A stretch of 64,000 nucleotides of DNA from Liquidambar formosana (Eukaryota > Streptophyta > Magnoliopsida > Saxifragales > Altingiaceae): NCBI GenBank assembly GCA_039720395.1, contig CM077828.1:16900264-16964263 (forward strand), given 5' to 3'. The translations under genes and the position numbers were made by a program. The notes under the pieces were generated by a model. The model was not told the origin of the DNA, did not search any database, and worked only from the letters and a program-made list of their open reading frames with translations. Of this stretch, positions 24,479 through 36,016 are shown one piece after another (the stretch's first letter is position 1; each line of letters starts with the position of its first letter).

Positions 24479-25232
24479 ATGTCTCATCCTCTCTTTTTCA
24501 TCCTCCTCCTCATTCTCTCTCTTCTCTTCATGAATTCCAATGGCGTCGACGCCGTAAATGATTCCTCAACAGTCTGCCCCTCTCACGACTGCGGTGGCGT
24601 TACGATCAGATACCCATTTTGGAGGGTAGACGACACAACCTCTAATCAGTATTGTGGTTACCCGGAGTTTGGCCTTAACTGCTCCGACGGCAAGCCCATA
24701 TTCACCCTACCCAACGATGCCTACTACGTCGAAGATATAAATTATACCGAATTTACCCTCACCCTCGTTGACATTGACGTTACCAAGCAAGCCTGCCCCA
24801 GGGCGCGTCACAACGTTTCTCTTGACACCGTACCACTAGATTACTCCCCATTAGATTTGAACCTCAGCTTTTACTTCAATTGCACTTCCAACCCTCATCC
24901 TTATTACCCTTTGCCTCCCATAGGGTGTTTAGGATTTGGTGGCAGGCAGTCATACGTTGCTGTGGAGATGAACGAGATGGACGGGTTTGATTGGTTTGGG
25001 AATTGTGAGGAAAGAGTGGTGGTGACGGTGATGGAGGCGGCGATTGATGTTAATAATTTGACTCGTGAGTTTGCTGGGGCTATGAATAAGGGGTTCGTGC
25101 TGAATTGGCGGATGGCTAAGGATTGTAGCAGCTGTGAGGATTCTGGTGGGTTTTGTGGGTATAGTAATACGTCGTCAAAGTTCTTGTGCTTTTGCGAGAA
25201 TGGCACCACCATCGGCACGAACCACTGCAATG
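24479..25232 (+). CDS. Ectodomain gene A: WAK/LRK10L-type extracellular domain without kinase
   Basis: The exon encodes a hydrophobic signal peptide (residues 1-22), a GUB_WAK_bind domain (CPSHDCGG, YPFW, YCGYPEFGLNC, about residues 33-100) and a WAK_assoc C-terminal part with the SGGFCG / FLCFC cysteine block (about 215-245). There are several N-glycosylation sites. It ends in a phase-1 donor, G|GTACGT, at 25232. Read through, the frame stops at 25279 (266 aa). It resembles the ectodomain of the LRK10L1 gene at 44380 more than its neighbours. In the family, hinge, membrane and kinase exons follow within about 1.5 kb; none is seen up to 27638. It may be a partial duplicate, a secreted protein or a first exon spliced further downstream. 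No internal stop or frameshift. Confidence 0.8.
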
Positions 25233-26575
25233 GTACGTTCTTTTGCTCTTTTTTTAGTGATCTCACAATTTGTTTTTAGCATATATGTATCTTGGGTCTC
25301 ACTTGCAAATTATACTCATAATTAATGATGATCATGAGGTGATTAGGTTGGGCATACATCTGTCGCCGTCCGATCTGTAGGCTTCTATATGAATAATTGT
25401 TGCTAAGAGTTCAGTGGATCGGAAGGTTATGATGGCAAAATTTTGGTACAAAACTTGCCTAATATTATACTGTGGGAAGAACATTAGTGGTAAAATGAAT
25501 TATTTGGTAGGGTCCATACTATAAGCAACTCGTCCTAAAACTCCTAGCGTCCTACGATATAGGTGGGTTAAGAGGAGGCTAATTGGAATAGGGTCTTAAC
25601 AAGTTTGATTTCATTTCAAAGTGAGAGGTTGCGTAAACTGCGCGAGTGTGTAAGCCTCCCATGCATAGTCCCACGGAAGAAGGGTTAGGCAGGTGGAAAC
25701 TTGGCTCGTTAGGCCCATTTTTCAGGCCCAAAGTTGAATGCATTGTAATTTCATTCTAATCACTTAATCAGTATAATGAAGTCCTGAATTATGGTTAGGA
25801 GTTTACGACTTGCATATAGCTAAACAAACTTAAGGGAAGAATAGATTTACTAAATAGTGGTTAAATAAAAATGGGTTAGACTCATTTTCAACTTGGCAGA
25901 TTTTTGGGTTTCCCAATTCATCCTTGAAAAAAGGGGGGTGGGGGACAAAGTCTAATCACAAAGAGACACTCAAGTATAATGCGACAGCAAACTTAGAAAA
26001 ATGAACTACTAAATGAGTCTCACGTAATAGTTTAGCATTACTACCTGCCCGGCCATTAACTTGGTTGAATGCTTAACCCACTGAGAATTGGTAGAAACCT
26101 TCAAATCCCATGCTTTCCCTTTCCTTGGCCTTAATAAAGATTTGACTTTATTGATAGAGATTGTTGGATCAAGTAGGAATGTTATATTTCTGGCGTAATG
26201 GGGTGGGTGGGTCCTATAATCCTATATATCAATTACCACTTTGTCATGCTTTATTGCTTTTGCTAAATGTAACCGTCATGCATTCATTCTGAATGTATTA
26301 TTGGTTGTAAATTCTTTACTTTGCAATGAATATTGGGACCTCAACGACTCCCTCATGAACCTCTAATCCTAAGAGATGGAATAGGAATGAGTCTTTGTAC
26401 CTATATATGGAAGTTTTTTAGGCAAATTACAAGTTGTTTTGTATATTAATTGATATAAAATGATTTGAGTGGTGACTTTATCTGTATTTAAAGAATGAGT
26501 TGGACTGACGGAAAAAAACTAAGAAAAAATCACATTGCACACACTTGCTCAATTTAATAGTCTATTCAAAAGTAG

Positions 26576-26808
26576 TACTCCCTCTTTTTCTTTTTTATTA
26601 GCCAATCTTTTCTTTTGGGGATCTTTCAAAATTATTGTCTCACTTTTTTGAATTGATTTCTTAAAATACCCATTCTTATGAGTACTTCACTTTTTTCAAT
26701 GTTTTGTACACTTAAAGGTAAAATTGGTATGTTAAAATATTTATATTGATGTGAAAACATTTAAAATAATTTTTTAAAAGTGATAGTCAAATAAGAACAG
26801 AAGGAATA
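26576..26808. mobile_element. Stowaway-like MITE, third copy
   Basis: It starts TACTCCCTCTTTTTC and ends in the inverted form AGAACAGAAGGAATA. The interior resembles the MITEs at 6343-6612 and 10865-11129 (CTTTCAAAATTATTGTC-like and TTTTGTACACTTAAAGG-like segments). Confidence 0.6.
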
Positions 26809-27508
26809 ATAAAGTAAGAAAATTTAAAAAATTAAAAATTAAAAAATTTATGTAGAAAACTGGTGTAATACAAACTGATTTATACAAGTTCATAGGGAGT
26901 CACTTTGAAGTTAGTGACAGTGATAATCATCTGTTGTTCATTGATAAGACTAAGTGCCTGCAAAAGGCCGGCCAAAACAACTTAAATTTATTAATGTTTT
27001 AAAATTTTTAACCCTCACAGAGCATGTAAAATGGCTATTACGCCAGGATCCTGTCAAATTTTTGTTTTGCCAATGAAGATATCTACAACTTGATCTAGTC
27101 CATTCAGCATCAATCAACGCTTAAGATAAAATCAGTTAGTGATCCCGGCCCCAAAAAAAAAAAAAAAATGAAAAATTAAACCCAAGACATTTTGCATTTT
27201 GAGACATAAATTTGAGTAACCACTGGTCTACCCTAGAGGATTACTAGGGCCCTTTCAAATGGCAAATGACTTCTGCCATTTGTGAGTTGCTGAGCATTTG
27301 AAACAGCAATACACTTAATTTTATCTAAGTCTTTAAGTCAACTCCTAAACAGGCAGGGCATCCAAACATCTTAAAGCCCACTTAGACAATAGTGGTTTAT
27401 TTCATTCATTAAATTAGGCATCAGAGTCCTTACGCTTGCAACAGAGCACCCACAAAGTCCCCCTGTCAGTGACTGACCGAGTCAAAAACTTCTGGTCCTC
27501 CCCTCTGG

Positions 27509-27517
27509 TTATAAAAT
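27509..27517 (+). promoter_or_regulatory. Candidate TATA box of ectodomain gene B
   Basis: TTATAAAAT lies about 130 bp before the chosen start codon at 27639, followed by a CT-rich leader (CTCTCTCTCT at about 27532-27542). This is typical of a plant core promoter. Motif evidence only. Confidence 0.4.
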
Positions 27518-27638
27518 TAGTATGTAGCAACTCTCTCTCTCTTTGAAACTTTCTTCCCATCCATTCATCATTCTCTTCTCCAATGTCTCATTTCTCAACC
27601 AACTCAATTCTCTGAATTTCCTTCTAGTGCATCTCAAT

Positions 27639-28443
27639 ATGATCTCTTCTTTTCTCCTCCCAGTCACCATCTTTCTCCTCTTTCTCCTCTCCATTCTCTT
27701 CCCAAATTCTTTATGCATCGTCGATGAAAGGTATACAAAATGCCCCCCTTCCTTCAACTGTGGAAAATTCACAAATATTAGCTACCCTTTTTGGAGAAAT
27801 GGACAACCAGATTACTGTGGGCATCCAGGGTTTGAGCTCGATTGCCAAGGAGACGACGTCACGATGGAGATCATGAACAAAGAGTTTCTTGTCATCGATA
27901 TCGATAGCGATGCTCAAATCCTAAAGGTTGCAAGAACGGATTTGATGGAGAGTTTATGTCCTGACCAATATTTTAATACCTCCATAGACTCAACTCCCTT
28001 CAATTATACTTCGAATGATGAAGTCGCTACGAGCTTGCTGTACAATTGTCCCCACATGGACGATCCAGGACCTTATCTTGGGTTTGTTTGCTCCATAAAT
28101 AACAGTCCTCGAAACTGTTACTTTGTGATGAGCACTGCTTCAGCAAATGAACTGGCAGGATCATGCGAGGTCAGTGTTGTGGTTCCTATTCTTGCACTGG
28201 CAGTTCAAGGCCTTTTTGATTTAGGAATCCAAGCAGTTTTGAATGAAGGTTTCGAGGTTGCGTGGATGGTAGATGAAGCAGAGTGTAGAGACTGCAATAG
28301 TTCGGGGGGGAGATGTGGATTTAACTTGACTTGGCATGAATTTCGTTGTTTTTGCCCCAACGGATCTTATGCAAGGACCTGTCATGATCCACCGGCTCCG
28401 GCACTGGCACCAGCAGACCCTTTGGCTCCAGCAACTGTGCCAA
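27639..28443 (+). CDS. Ectodomain gene B: GUB_WAK_bind / WAK_assoc protein with Pro/Ala tail, no kinase
   Basis: The start at 27639 is chosen because a clean signal peptide (MISSFLLPVTIFLLFLLSIL) begins there; an upstream in-frame Met is at 27543. The ectodomain has SFNCG, ISYPFW, YCGHPGFELDC, an N-glycosylated middle and a C-terminal cysteine block SGGRCG / FRCFCP. It then runs into a Pro/Ala-rich stretch (PPAPALAPADPLAPATVP) not seen in the other ectodomains here. The phase-1 donor A|GTACGT is at 28443. Read through, the frame stops at 28559. No kinase exon follows before gene C. The sequence is intact and clearly diverged from its neighbours. Confidence 0.78.
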
Positions 28444-28965
28444 GTACGTATGCCTCTTCTTCCAGTGATCCTCTTATTAATTTTTCTTTTTTGGGTGGTT
28501 CTTATATGAGATATAATCCTTTCAAGAAGAGACTAGCCAGTTATTTAGTGCTAGTTTAATGGCGTTAGCATCCCACATCAAATGTGGATGTTGTCTATGA
28601 TATGTGACATGCTTATAAGATGGCTTAAAGCAGTTTTTTGAATTTTAAGTTGACCCGCAAGGACTAACACAACCCCGACCCACCTCCTCTAGCCTCTCTT
28701 TTCACAATTTGACTTACTCAACCTAAGAATTAACATAGCTAGACTTATCCTTATTCCCCCTATTCCCAACAACTTCTCATCAATTACACAGGACGATATT
28801 TAATAAATAAATAATCCATAATTCTTGGACCCTTCTAACGACCTTATTCTCTAGCCATCCTAAAGTGATGCTCATACTATTGGGTAATGATTCTAGTAAT
28901 TTCATCTATTAATTCTAGTTTAAGTTGTTCGGAAGTAGTTGTTAATTTTGCCAATTATATTAATT

Positions 28966-29146
28966 CGTGAGAGTAGCTTAGATGGCAAAGGGCCGCAACT
29001 TAGGAAGCGTAAATCCCGAGTTCAAGTATCTGCTTTCTCACTATTAGATGCATAAGCTTTGGGGATGATTTGTGCATCACGGGAGATTAGTTTGGACCAA
29101 ATGGCTTGGGATACCCTCATTTGGCCAAAATAAAAAATAAAAAAAT
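28966..29146 (+). mobile_element. tRNA-derived SINE, second copy
   Basis: Collinear with the SINE at 18861-19046: CGTGAGAGTAGCTTAGATGG, then GAGTTCAAGTATC, then GGATACCCTCATTTGGCC and an A-rich tail. The target duplication is not clear. It lies between ectodomain genes B and C. Confidence 0.7.
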
Positions 29147-29589
29147 TACAGTTACGGTAGGTGATCATGCGAGTTACTTTAATTTTTAATTAATGAGATA
29201 TATAATTTAAAATAAATAATGCACAAGACATGTATAAAATTGATGGGATCACAGAATGGTGGCCCATTCACTACGTTGTGCACTAAAGCTCAAACAAATT
29301 AATTGAATTGTTAATTGAAGATAAATAAACTAAGGTCATGGACACTGAAATTATTGCCTTCTTTAGATTATTTAGTCTTTAAATTATTGATTGATTTGAT
29401 ACTTAAAAAATAGAAATCAATTAAAAATTTTGGGTACGGTTGACATCATGCTTAATTAAAAGGACCAAATATTTGGAACGAGACAAAAATTTTGTACAAA
29501 GCTCTTTTAGAATATAAAACCAATTGATAGTTCGTTCGTTTGTTATTTATTTATTTATTTTTGTTGAAAAGGAAAGTGCATTAAAATAG

Positions 29590-30120
29590 ATAAGTCTTAC
29601 ATAGTTCTGGGATATAGAATACCTCTAACATCAGCATCAATAACACTACAAATAACACTACGAGGAAAATCAAAAATAATAAAGGCCACAGGCATGAGGT
29701 GTCCCTTCTTTGCCAACTCATCTATTCAGTTGTTAATTTCCCGATAGTTATGGTTCAAGGTCACATCCCAATCCATGCTGAGGAGCAACCTGCAATGTGT
29801 ACTATATGGGTGAAGTTCACCACAAGGGGAGGAAACCTAGAGTAATCACATCTTGTGCATCAACTTCAATTTGTAGTTTCCTTGTGCTTTTGTTATATGA
29901 TAATTGAAAGCCCATCACGAATGGCCCGCAATTCATCCACCACACTAGTACTGTCCAAGCTTCTGAATAAAGCCAGTGATCCATCTCCATCTTCCATCCT
30001 GGTCACAAATCACACCTCCCGCTCCAGTCGGCCCAGGGTTTCCAATGATGATCCATCAGTGTTAAACTTGGCCCAGGATAGAGGTGTTTTTTTCATTTAT
30101 TTATTTTTAAGGGGTCCAAT
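29590..30120 (-). pseudogene. LINE-type RNase H domain relic
   Basis: Read on the minus strand in shifting frames, the segment gives WAKFNTDGSS, GNPGPTGAGGVICDQDGRW, ELRAIRDGLSII, IEVDAQDVITL and NHNYREIN / DELAKKGH, in that order. These are the blocks of the plant RNase H-like domain (RVT_3) at the 3' end of LINE retrotransposons. Several stops and frameshifts interrupt it, so it is dead. No reverse transcriptase domain was recognised next to it. Confidence 0.8.
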
Positions 30121-30507
30121 CAGTGTCAAGCTTGGCCCAGGATTTCCAGGCCGGCTTTCAAAATGGTTCCTCAAAATTAGTACTCTATTTTCCTTGATAT
30201 CCTGCTCTACCTTCTAGGAAACCTCGTTTCCTTGTGCTAACACCTCTAGTCCAAAGTCCGCCGGCATCTCTCCGTGTATATCAAGAAATTTCCAATAAGC
30301 TAACTGCTGTTCGTCAAAGTAAATGGTCTGTCTGATCACGTTATCACTACCCATTCGGCAAAAGAACCATTCATTCATTCATTATCCATTAAATATTATG
30401 CTCCTCACTTTCCGTTTCATATTTTACTTCGTCATTGACCATAGTCCATATATCCCTCTCCCCAAACCACACCTCTCACTAAATTGTTCTTCCATGAGTT
30501 GTTTCCA

Positions 30508-31267
30508 ATGGAGGCTCACCTCTTCCCACTGTCCCTTCTACTACACTCTCTCATTACCCTCTTCTTCATCTCCATGGCCCTTCCCCCGTCTTACTGCGTC
30601 GACAACGAACACTTTTTGGCATGCAGTCGTTCCTTCAATTGCGGCACAATACAAAACATTGTGTTTCCTTTCTTGGGAAATGGTAGACTCCGAGCCTGTG
30701 GCTGCGGGGCGTTCGAGCTCCAGTGCCGGGGTGATGATTTCCCTCTTATAGATATTGGGAATCTCACATTCCGTGTACTAGATATCAATCAACCTGCTTA
30801 TACCATGAGGATTGCGAGAGCAGATTTCTCTGGACCCGGTTGTCCGCAGAATCTCGTCGACACCACTCTGAATAAGTATCTCTTTTACCGCGATCCAAAC
30901 CTGACCAGAAACCTCAGCTTATTTTATGGTTGCCCGTTGGAGGTCTCGTCGAAGGTTCCGAAAAATTTTAAGTGCACAATTGACGATGAAGAGAAGGGTG
31001 CTTTCTATGCAGACGAATTGTTGGGGGTTCATGAGTGCAGCATCAAAATCCAAGTTCCGGTTCCTCAAATGGGTCTTGAGCAAGTCTTGAATGGAACTGC
31101 ATCAGTGATGGATGCTGTGAATGAAGGATTTGGGGTGGAGTACTTTGCGGACCGCGATGTTTGTTTGAAATGTATGGAGTCGGGTGGGATTTGTGGATCT
31201 AACACGAGTTCGCCCCAATTTAACTGCCTTTGCCCCGACCAACCTTATCCTCTATCATGTCCGAAAG
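30508..31267 (+). CDS. Ectodomain gene C (type I): GUB_WAK_bind / WAK_assoc, no kinase
   Basis: The start at 30508 gives MEAHLFPLSLLLHS, a signal peptide shared with gene E. Domains: SFNCG and a YPFW-equivalent read as FPFL, CGCGAFELQC, an N-glycosylated middle with NLSLFYGC, and the C-terminal block CLKCMESGGICG / FNCLCP. The phase-1 donor is G|GTATGCATAT at 31267, identical over ten bases to that of gene E. Read-through extends the frame to 31380 with a hydrophobic tail. The usual aromatic YPFW motif is altered (Trp to Leu), which is odd for the family. The closest relatives in the window are gene E and the pseudogene at 52 kb. No kinase exon follows. Confidence 0.75.
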
Positions 31268-32120
31268 GTATGCATATCTCCCCCCACTTTTCTTATTTTC
31301 CTTCCCACCATACCCTTGAAAAAATTTCTCTGCCATATTTTGTGATATATATACCTATTGTTCTAATCATAGAGGTCTAATGACCAAAAAAGAACCCTAG
31401 AGGTCTCACAGTTAGGAGATAGTGGATGATTGCAAAATCAGAAAATAGTAAAACGAGGGAAAGACTACCAATGTTCTCAGTCTACACCAAAATAATAGGT
31501 CAATTGGACTTTTTAAACTAGAAAAATAGTAAACTTTGGCGAATAGAGTGAAAGTTCAGTCTCTCCAAAGCCGGCAACTTTTATGCCCCTATTCATCTGT
31601 GATTCATGTTCTCCCTCTTTATTAACTAATTAAGGGTTGCACTAAATTAAGTTGCAATACTCTTCGATCTGACCAAATTGTGAATGAAATTCCAAAATAT
31701 GAAAAGGTTTTAACCATAGGATTGTAGTTTCAAACCTACAGATGGGCCATCAGGGATTTATTAATAAGCTTGCCCAAGAGAGAGTATAAAAGTTTTGGCT
31801 CACCATCTGTGAAGCTATAAGTTCATGTCTTGAGAGTGACAACTTTGTATTGATAAAACCCGAGGTTAATTAGTATCGTATTCAACTCACCCTTTTTAAT
31901 TAAAAAAACTCTGCCTAGCGAAATTAACTAATTTCATTATTTTATAGGTAGTGAGCATAAGTTATCAATAAGCCATGAAAAACATGGCAGTATCCTCGTG
32001 CCAATTAAAAGGGCTTACTTTCCGAAACAAGTGAGATTGGTAGTAATTTTGAGTGGACATTCATATTTGTTGTAGAAACCCAGTAATAGTGACTTGAAAG
32101 ATGGCATATGAGGTGGGAAT

Positions 32121-32560
32121 TCTTGATATTTTTTTATAAGCAGGCGCCTCTTTGAGGCTTTGAACAATATTTTGCATGCAGCTTCCATTGAGCTGTCTCT
32201 ATCTGACCAAAATTTTCGTCTTCCCAAACATCATCTTGAAAGGTAGGATGTTCCTTTCCCTCCTAGCGTACCCTATCTTCTACGTTCTACGAAAGAGTGG
32301 CTTTTGGATAATAATATCTACACACTCAATTCCATCTCGAACAGGTCATCGGTCAACGTGGAAAATTGTTATTCAAAACTATACAACTACGAAAGAGTCG
32401 CCTTTCTTCATTATATATTATTTTATTATATGAGGCTAATCATTTGTTTTTTAGTCAGTGTTTTTTTTTTTTTTTATTTCCTAAATTACCATTAAAAAAA
32501 TATCACAACCAATAATATATTCAGATCAAATTAGTAATTCTAACGAGTTATTGTTAATTA
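32121..32560. repeat. Recurrent intergenic module, copy in unit 1
   Basis: Matches 37870-38320 in order, for example CTTCCCAAACAT, AAAGGTAGGATGT and ATCACAACCAATAATATATT. A more diverged copy lies at about 34620-34930 and a short piece at about 30165-30230. On the minus strand two copies read ILPFK.MFGK.K.LV..RQ, hinting at a decayed coding origin, possibly a LINE-derived segment near the RNase H relic. No intact frame. Confidence 0.6.
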
Positions 32561-33003
32561 CACCTTTATCCTCCTAAACGCTATCTCCTTCTTTCCAAAA
32601 ACACACATTTGTTGACATTTTGTAGTCTTTTTACTCTTACACGCCTCGATTAATATATTTTTGTAAGAATAATATTTCGCTACTCTAAACGTACGTTAGA
32701 TTAGATACCTTATTCATACACGTCATAGATGTTAATTTTCAAAGCAATTGAATATTGAGAATAAACATACATTTCTTTTATAAATAAAACTATAATTTAT
32801 TGCATATACATGATAGTGAATATTCCAAAAAACTCACACTGCTAAATTTTCTCTGTCAAAACATGCGAATGGTCTGCGTGTTTACATTACATATGTCCAT
32901 CTAGAATGAATGGACCTTTCCATCATTTTCCTTTGGATAGTGTGCTCGGCCTACATTTACATGTCCCCTCACCACACCACATCTCCCACCAAATGTTCTT
33001 CCC

Positions 33004-33805
33004 ATGTGTTATTATCAAATGAACCACCTCTTCCCCTCATCCCTTCTACCTTCCACCCTCACCATTATCTTCTTCATCTTCATCGCCATCAACACAGCTT
33101 ACTGCGAAGAAGATGAACAGTACACCGAGTGCAGCCAACGCTACGGGTGCGGACCTATTCAAAACATCAGTTACCCTTTCTGGGGAAATGGTAGGCCTCA
33201 TTTCTGCGGTCGCCAAGGCTTCGAGCTCACATGCCAACAAGACTACAATTTCTCCATCATTGATATGGATTCGCAGAAATTCCGCGTACTTGAAATCAAC
33301 CAATCTGGCAATACGATGAGGATTGCACGAATGGACTTTTGGAACACCACTTGTCCTAAGGAATTCCTTAACACCACCCTCAACTACACTCTCTTTGATT
33401 ACATTCCCACCGATAGAAACCTAAGTTTATTCTACGGCTGCTCCTCGCTCGATATACCGATTCGTAATAATTTCACATGCGCCATGGATGGAACAGAGAG
33501 CGGTGCTTTCTATGTTCACGAATCGTTCGAACGAGTTGAGGTGCCAAACCTCGAGAATACTACATGCGAGGTCAATGTCAGGGTTCCGGTTCTCCGAACG
33601 GCTCTTGAGAATCTCACTATTGGTAGAGGAGCAACGCTGCAAGAAGCTTTGAACGGTGGGTTTGATGTGGAGTACTATAACATAGACGACATGGCGTGCA
33701 CTGCGTGTAATCGTTCTGGGGGGATATGTGGATCATCTAACTCCACTTCGCCCTTCATATGCTTCTGCGAGGATCAATCTCACCCATTTTTGTGTCCAAG
33801 CCCTG
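33004..33805 (+). CDS. Ectodomain gene D (type II): GUB_WAK_bind / WAK_assoc, no kinase
   Basis: The start is at 33004 (MCYYQMNHLFPSS; the second Met at 33019 is possible). A signal peptide ends near AINTAYCEE. It is followed by YGCG, ISYPFWGNGRPHFCG and GFELTC, an N-glycosylated middle with [10 protein letters not shown], and a C-terminal block ACNRSGGICG / FICFCE. The phase-1 donor G|GTATGTATAT is at 33805; read-through adds only MYITS before a stop at 33825 (273 aa). The closest relatives are gene F and the ectodomain of the complete receptor kinase at 55.5-58.2 kb. No hinge or kinase exon is found downstream before gene E. Confidence 0.8.
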
Positions 33806-33825
33806 GTATGTATATTACTTCTTGA

Positions 33826-35296
33826 GTTCCTTCTTAGGCATAGGCCTTTCATATATGGTCATTAATTGCATAGATCTTTGGGAAATTACAATGAACTGCT
33901 TCATAATAATTTGGGGGAAAAAAAATACTGCAATGTCATTGGCAAAAGTCTAGGACCCTCTCTCTTTTTTTATTTTTATTTTTAGGTAAGATGAATTAGA
34001 AATTCATTACAACATATATCAAATATAAATTTTCTAAGAAACAAACCCAAAACTTGCGCGGTTGCGCCACATAAGAAAGAGAAATGCTACTAAACCACAA
34101 GGTCATTGGCATTTTGGCTCTTTATTCCTCTAGGATTGGAATTGTCACAAATGGACCATACCAAATACCAAGTACCGAAACATTATAAAGGGTGTAATAT
34201 TAGCGCTCTAGTTGCAAATCTTCTTAATTAGCTAGCTATTGATGCAGGGACTTGATCAATATTGATAAAAGCTACAGTTGGTACGTAGAAGCATGGGATT
34301 AAATCCTGTATCCCATAGATCATAGCGTCTCGGTTGAGATCTATGTTATAGTACTCCACAGAAAAAGAAAAAGAAAAAGAAAAAAAGAAAATTTCTCATG
34401 CTCTCGGGTTCCGTTCCAATCGGAATTTTTGTCATCAATTATAACGTCCCATGTAAATGATGTCATGGACCATTTTGTAGTGTCATAATTTTGGACAATT
34501 CAGACCCGGGATCAATTACACTAAGAGAAAAAAGTTTCATAATTTAGGACAATTCTAATGACCTTCTTCTCCTTGTAATTAACGTGTTTGTGAAGCCAAT
34601 CCACCAAATCCCTCTCTACTGTCATAGCCATTGTCCTTTGCTGCACATGACCATATGTGCTGTCGAGGCCAGCCTAAAGTGATTCTCATTATGGTTGGTA
34701 CTTGGAAGGTGGCATGTTAAATTTAGATTGGAATTCTTGACTTTTTCTAAACCAGTGGCCTCCCTAACAATGTTATGCACCTTCGTATGGGCCTTTCAAG
34801 TCCATGCGTGTCTCCATCTGGGTACATCTCTAGGCTTCCAAAATGCCCTTAAAGTTAGGACTATCTTTAATTTTCTTGATATCCGGCCCTGCCTTCTAGG
34901 AAACAATTGGTTCTGGACAATTCAACCATTCTAAACTTACGCTGAGGAAAGAACAAAAAAAACTCTAAACTTGCGAACTGGTTGGATTCATATAGGAAAC
35001 GTGATATATATATATATATATATATAGTTCTTCTGAACCATTTGATGGCATGGAAAAAATCTCTCTTTTAATTTATTTTCTGGAGTTAAATATTTTATAA
35101 AAAATTAAAAAAAAAATTAAATTTCTAAAGTTACCAATTCCATCAACCTACTTTATTTATGAGTTAATATTTCAATGACAATTTAGTAATTAAAAAAAAA
35201 AAAAAAACTGAACCTCTCTTGTTTTTTAAAAAATAAAAAATAAATGAAATGAAATGAATGCAGTGAAATGGTGGATCATTTTGATGAATGAATGTG

Positions 35297-35327
<31 letters not shown>

Positions 35328-36016
35328 GTGTCTGGAGCTAAGCCTTTGCACCCTAACTAGTTAATCCATCTAATATGTACAATCCTTCTCTACCCCACAC
35401 ATTAGATAAGTACCACGTCATTTAGATCCTGGGGTAGAGCCCCAAAAAGGATCAAATTTTTTCACTGAGAATTCAAGCATTTGACCTAGGCCTTATCAAA
35501 TGCGTTTGAAAACTCAACTTGTCATTAAACTTATCCATAGGAGTTTATTCCAATGAATGAATCTAATGGATGTGGTATCACAATTAAAATTTTTGCAATT
35601 GGATCACTAATGGGTCGTTTTTGACATTTACAATACCCCTTAGACATTAGAGGGTCTTTTGTTTTGTTTTGTTTTTTGTTTTTTTGTTTTTTTAAATTTT
35701 AAAACTATTCTTTTTCAAAATTATGTTAACGTTTCTATCACGGTATCGTATATATTCAACCTGGTTTATGTACTTGGAAGTCTAAAATCTTAAAAGTCTG
35801 AAAGTCAAGAAGAAATTTCTAATAAGCTCACTATTCTTTGTCAAAGTAAATGCTCTGTCTGCTTACGTACGTTACCAACAAACTCCAAGAAGAAACCATT
35901 CATTCATATTTTCCTCTGAAAATTATGCTCTCGCTTTCCCTTTCATATTTATACTTCCTCATAAACCATAGTCCGTAACTCCATATATCGCTCTCGCCAA
36001 ACCACACCTTCCCCAA
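33826..36016. other. Intergenic stretch between ectodomain genes D and E
   Basis: It contains a diverged copy of the recurrent intergenic module (about 34620-34930), an AT microsatellite (about 35006-35024), long A and T runs (about 35190-35206 and 35298-35320), and the duplicated upstream region of gene E (from about 35770). No kinase motif on either strand. Confidence 0.55.

Larger units (their letters stand above)
25233..27638. other. Intergenic stretch between ectodomain genes A and B
   Basis: I searched both strands for a hinge exon, a membrane segment and kinase motifs (glycine loop, HRD/HFD, DFG) and saw none. It holds a Stowaway-like MITE at 26576-26808, otherwise AT-rich sequence without a supported gene. 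Confidence 0.6.
28444..30507. other. Intergenic stretch between ectodomain genes B and C
   Basis: It contains a SINE (28966-29146) and a LINE RNase H relic (29590-30120, minus strand). It ends with a promoter-proximal segment (about 30225-30507) that is duplicated upstream of gene E (about 35770-36040). No kinase exon on the plus strand. Confidence 0.6.
30225..34130 (+). repeat. Tandem duplication of a two-ectodomain block, unit 1
   Basis: Unit 1 contains gene C, the intergenic module at 32121-32560 and gene D. It is collinear with unit 2 (about 35770-40860: gene E, module at 37870-38320, gene F). Upstream segments, ectodomain exons, intergenic module and the sequence after the second donor all match in order. 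The unit boundaries are approximate. Confidence 0.75.

Noticed and set aside
24904..25266. Minus-strand 120-residue frame, and similar frames opposite the ectodomain exons (36461-36832, 39801-40145, 40189-40518, 44756-45126)
   Set aside because: They are antisense shadows of the ectodomain exons; the plus-strand frames carry the conserved cysteine motifs and splice donors.
28972..29035. tRNA gene
   Set aside because: Box A and box B resemblance is present, but no cloverleaf or acceptor stem can be formed, and the segment extends into a conserved tail with A-rich end shared with 18854-19046; it is a SINE.
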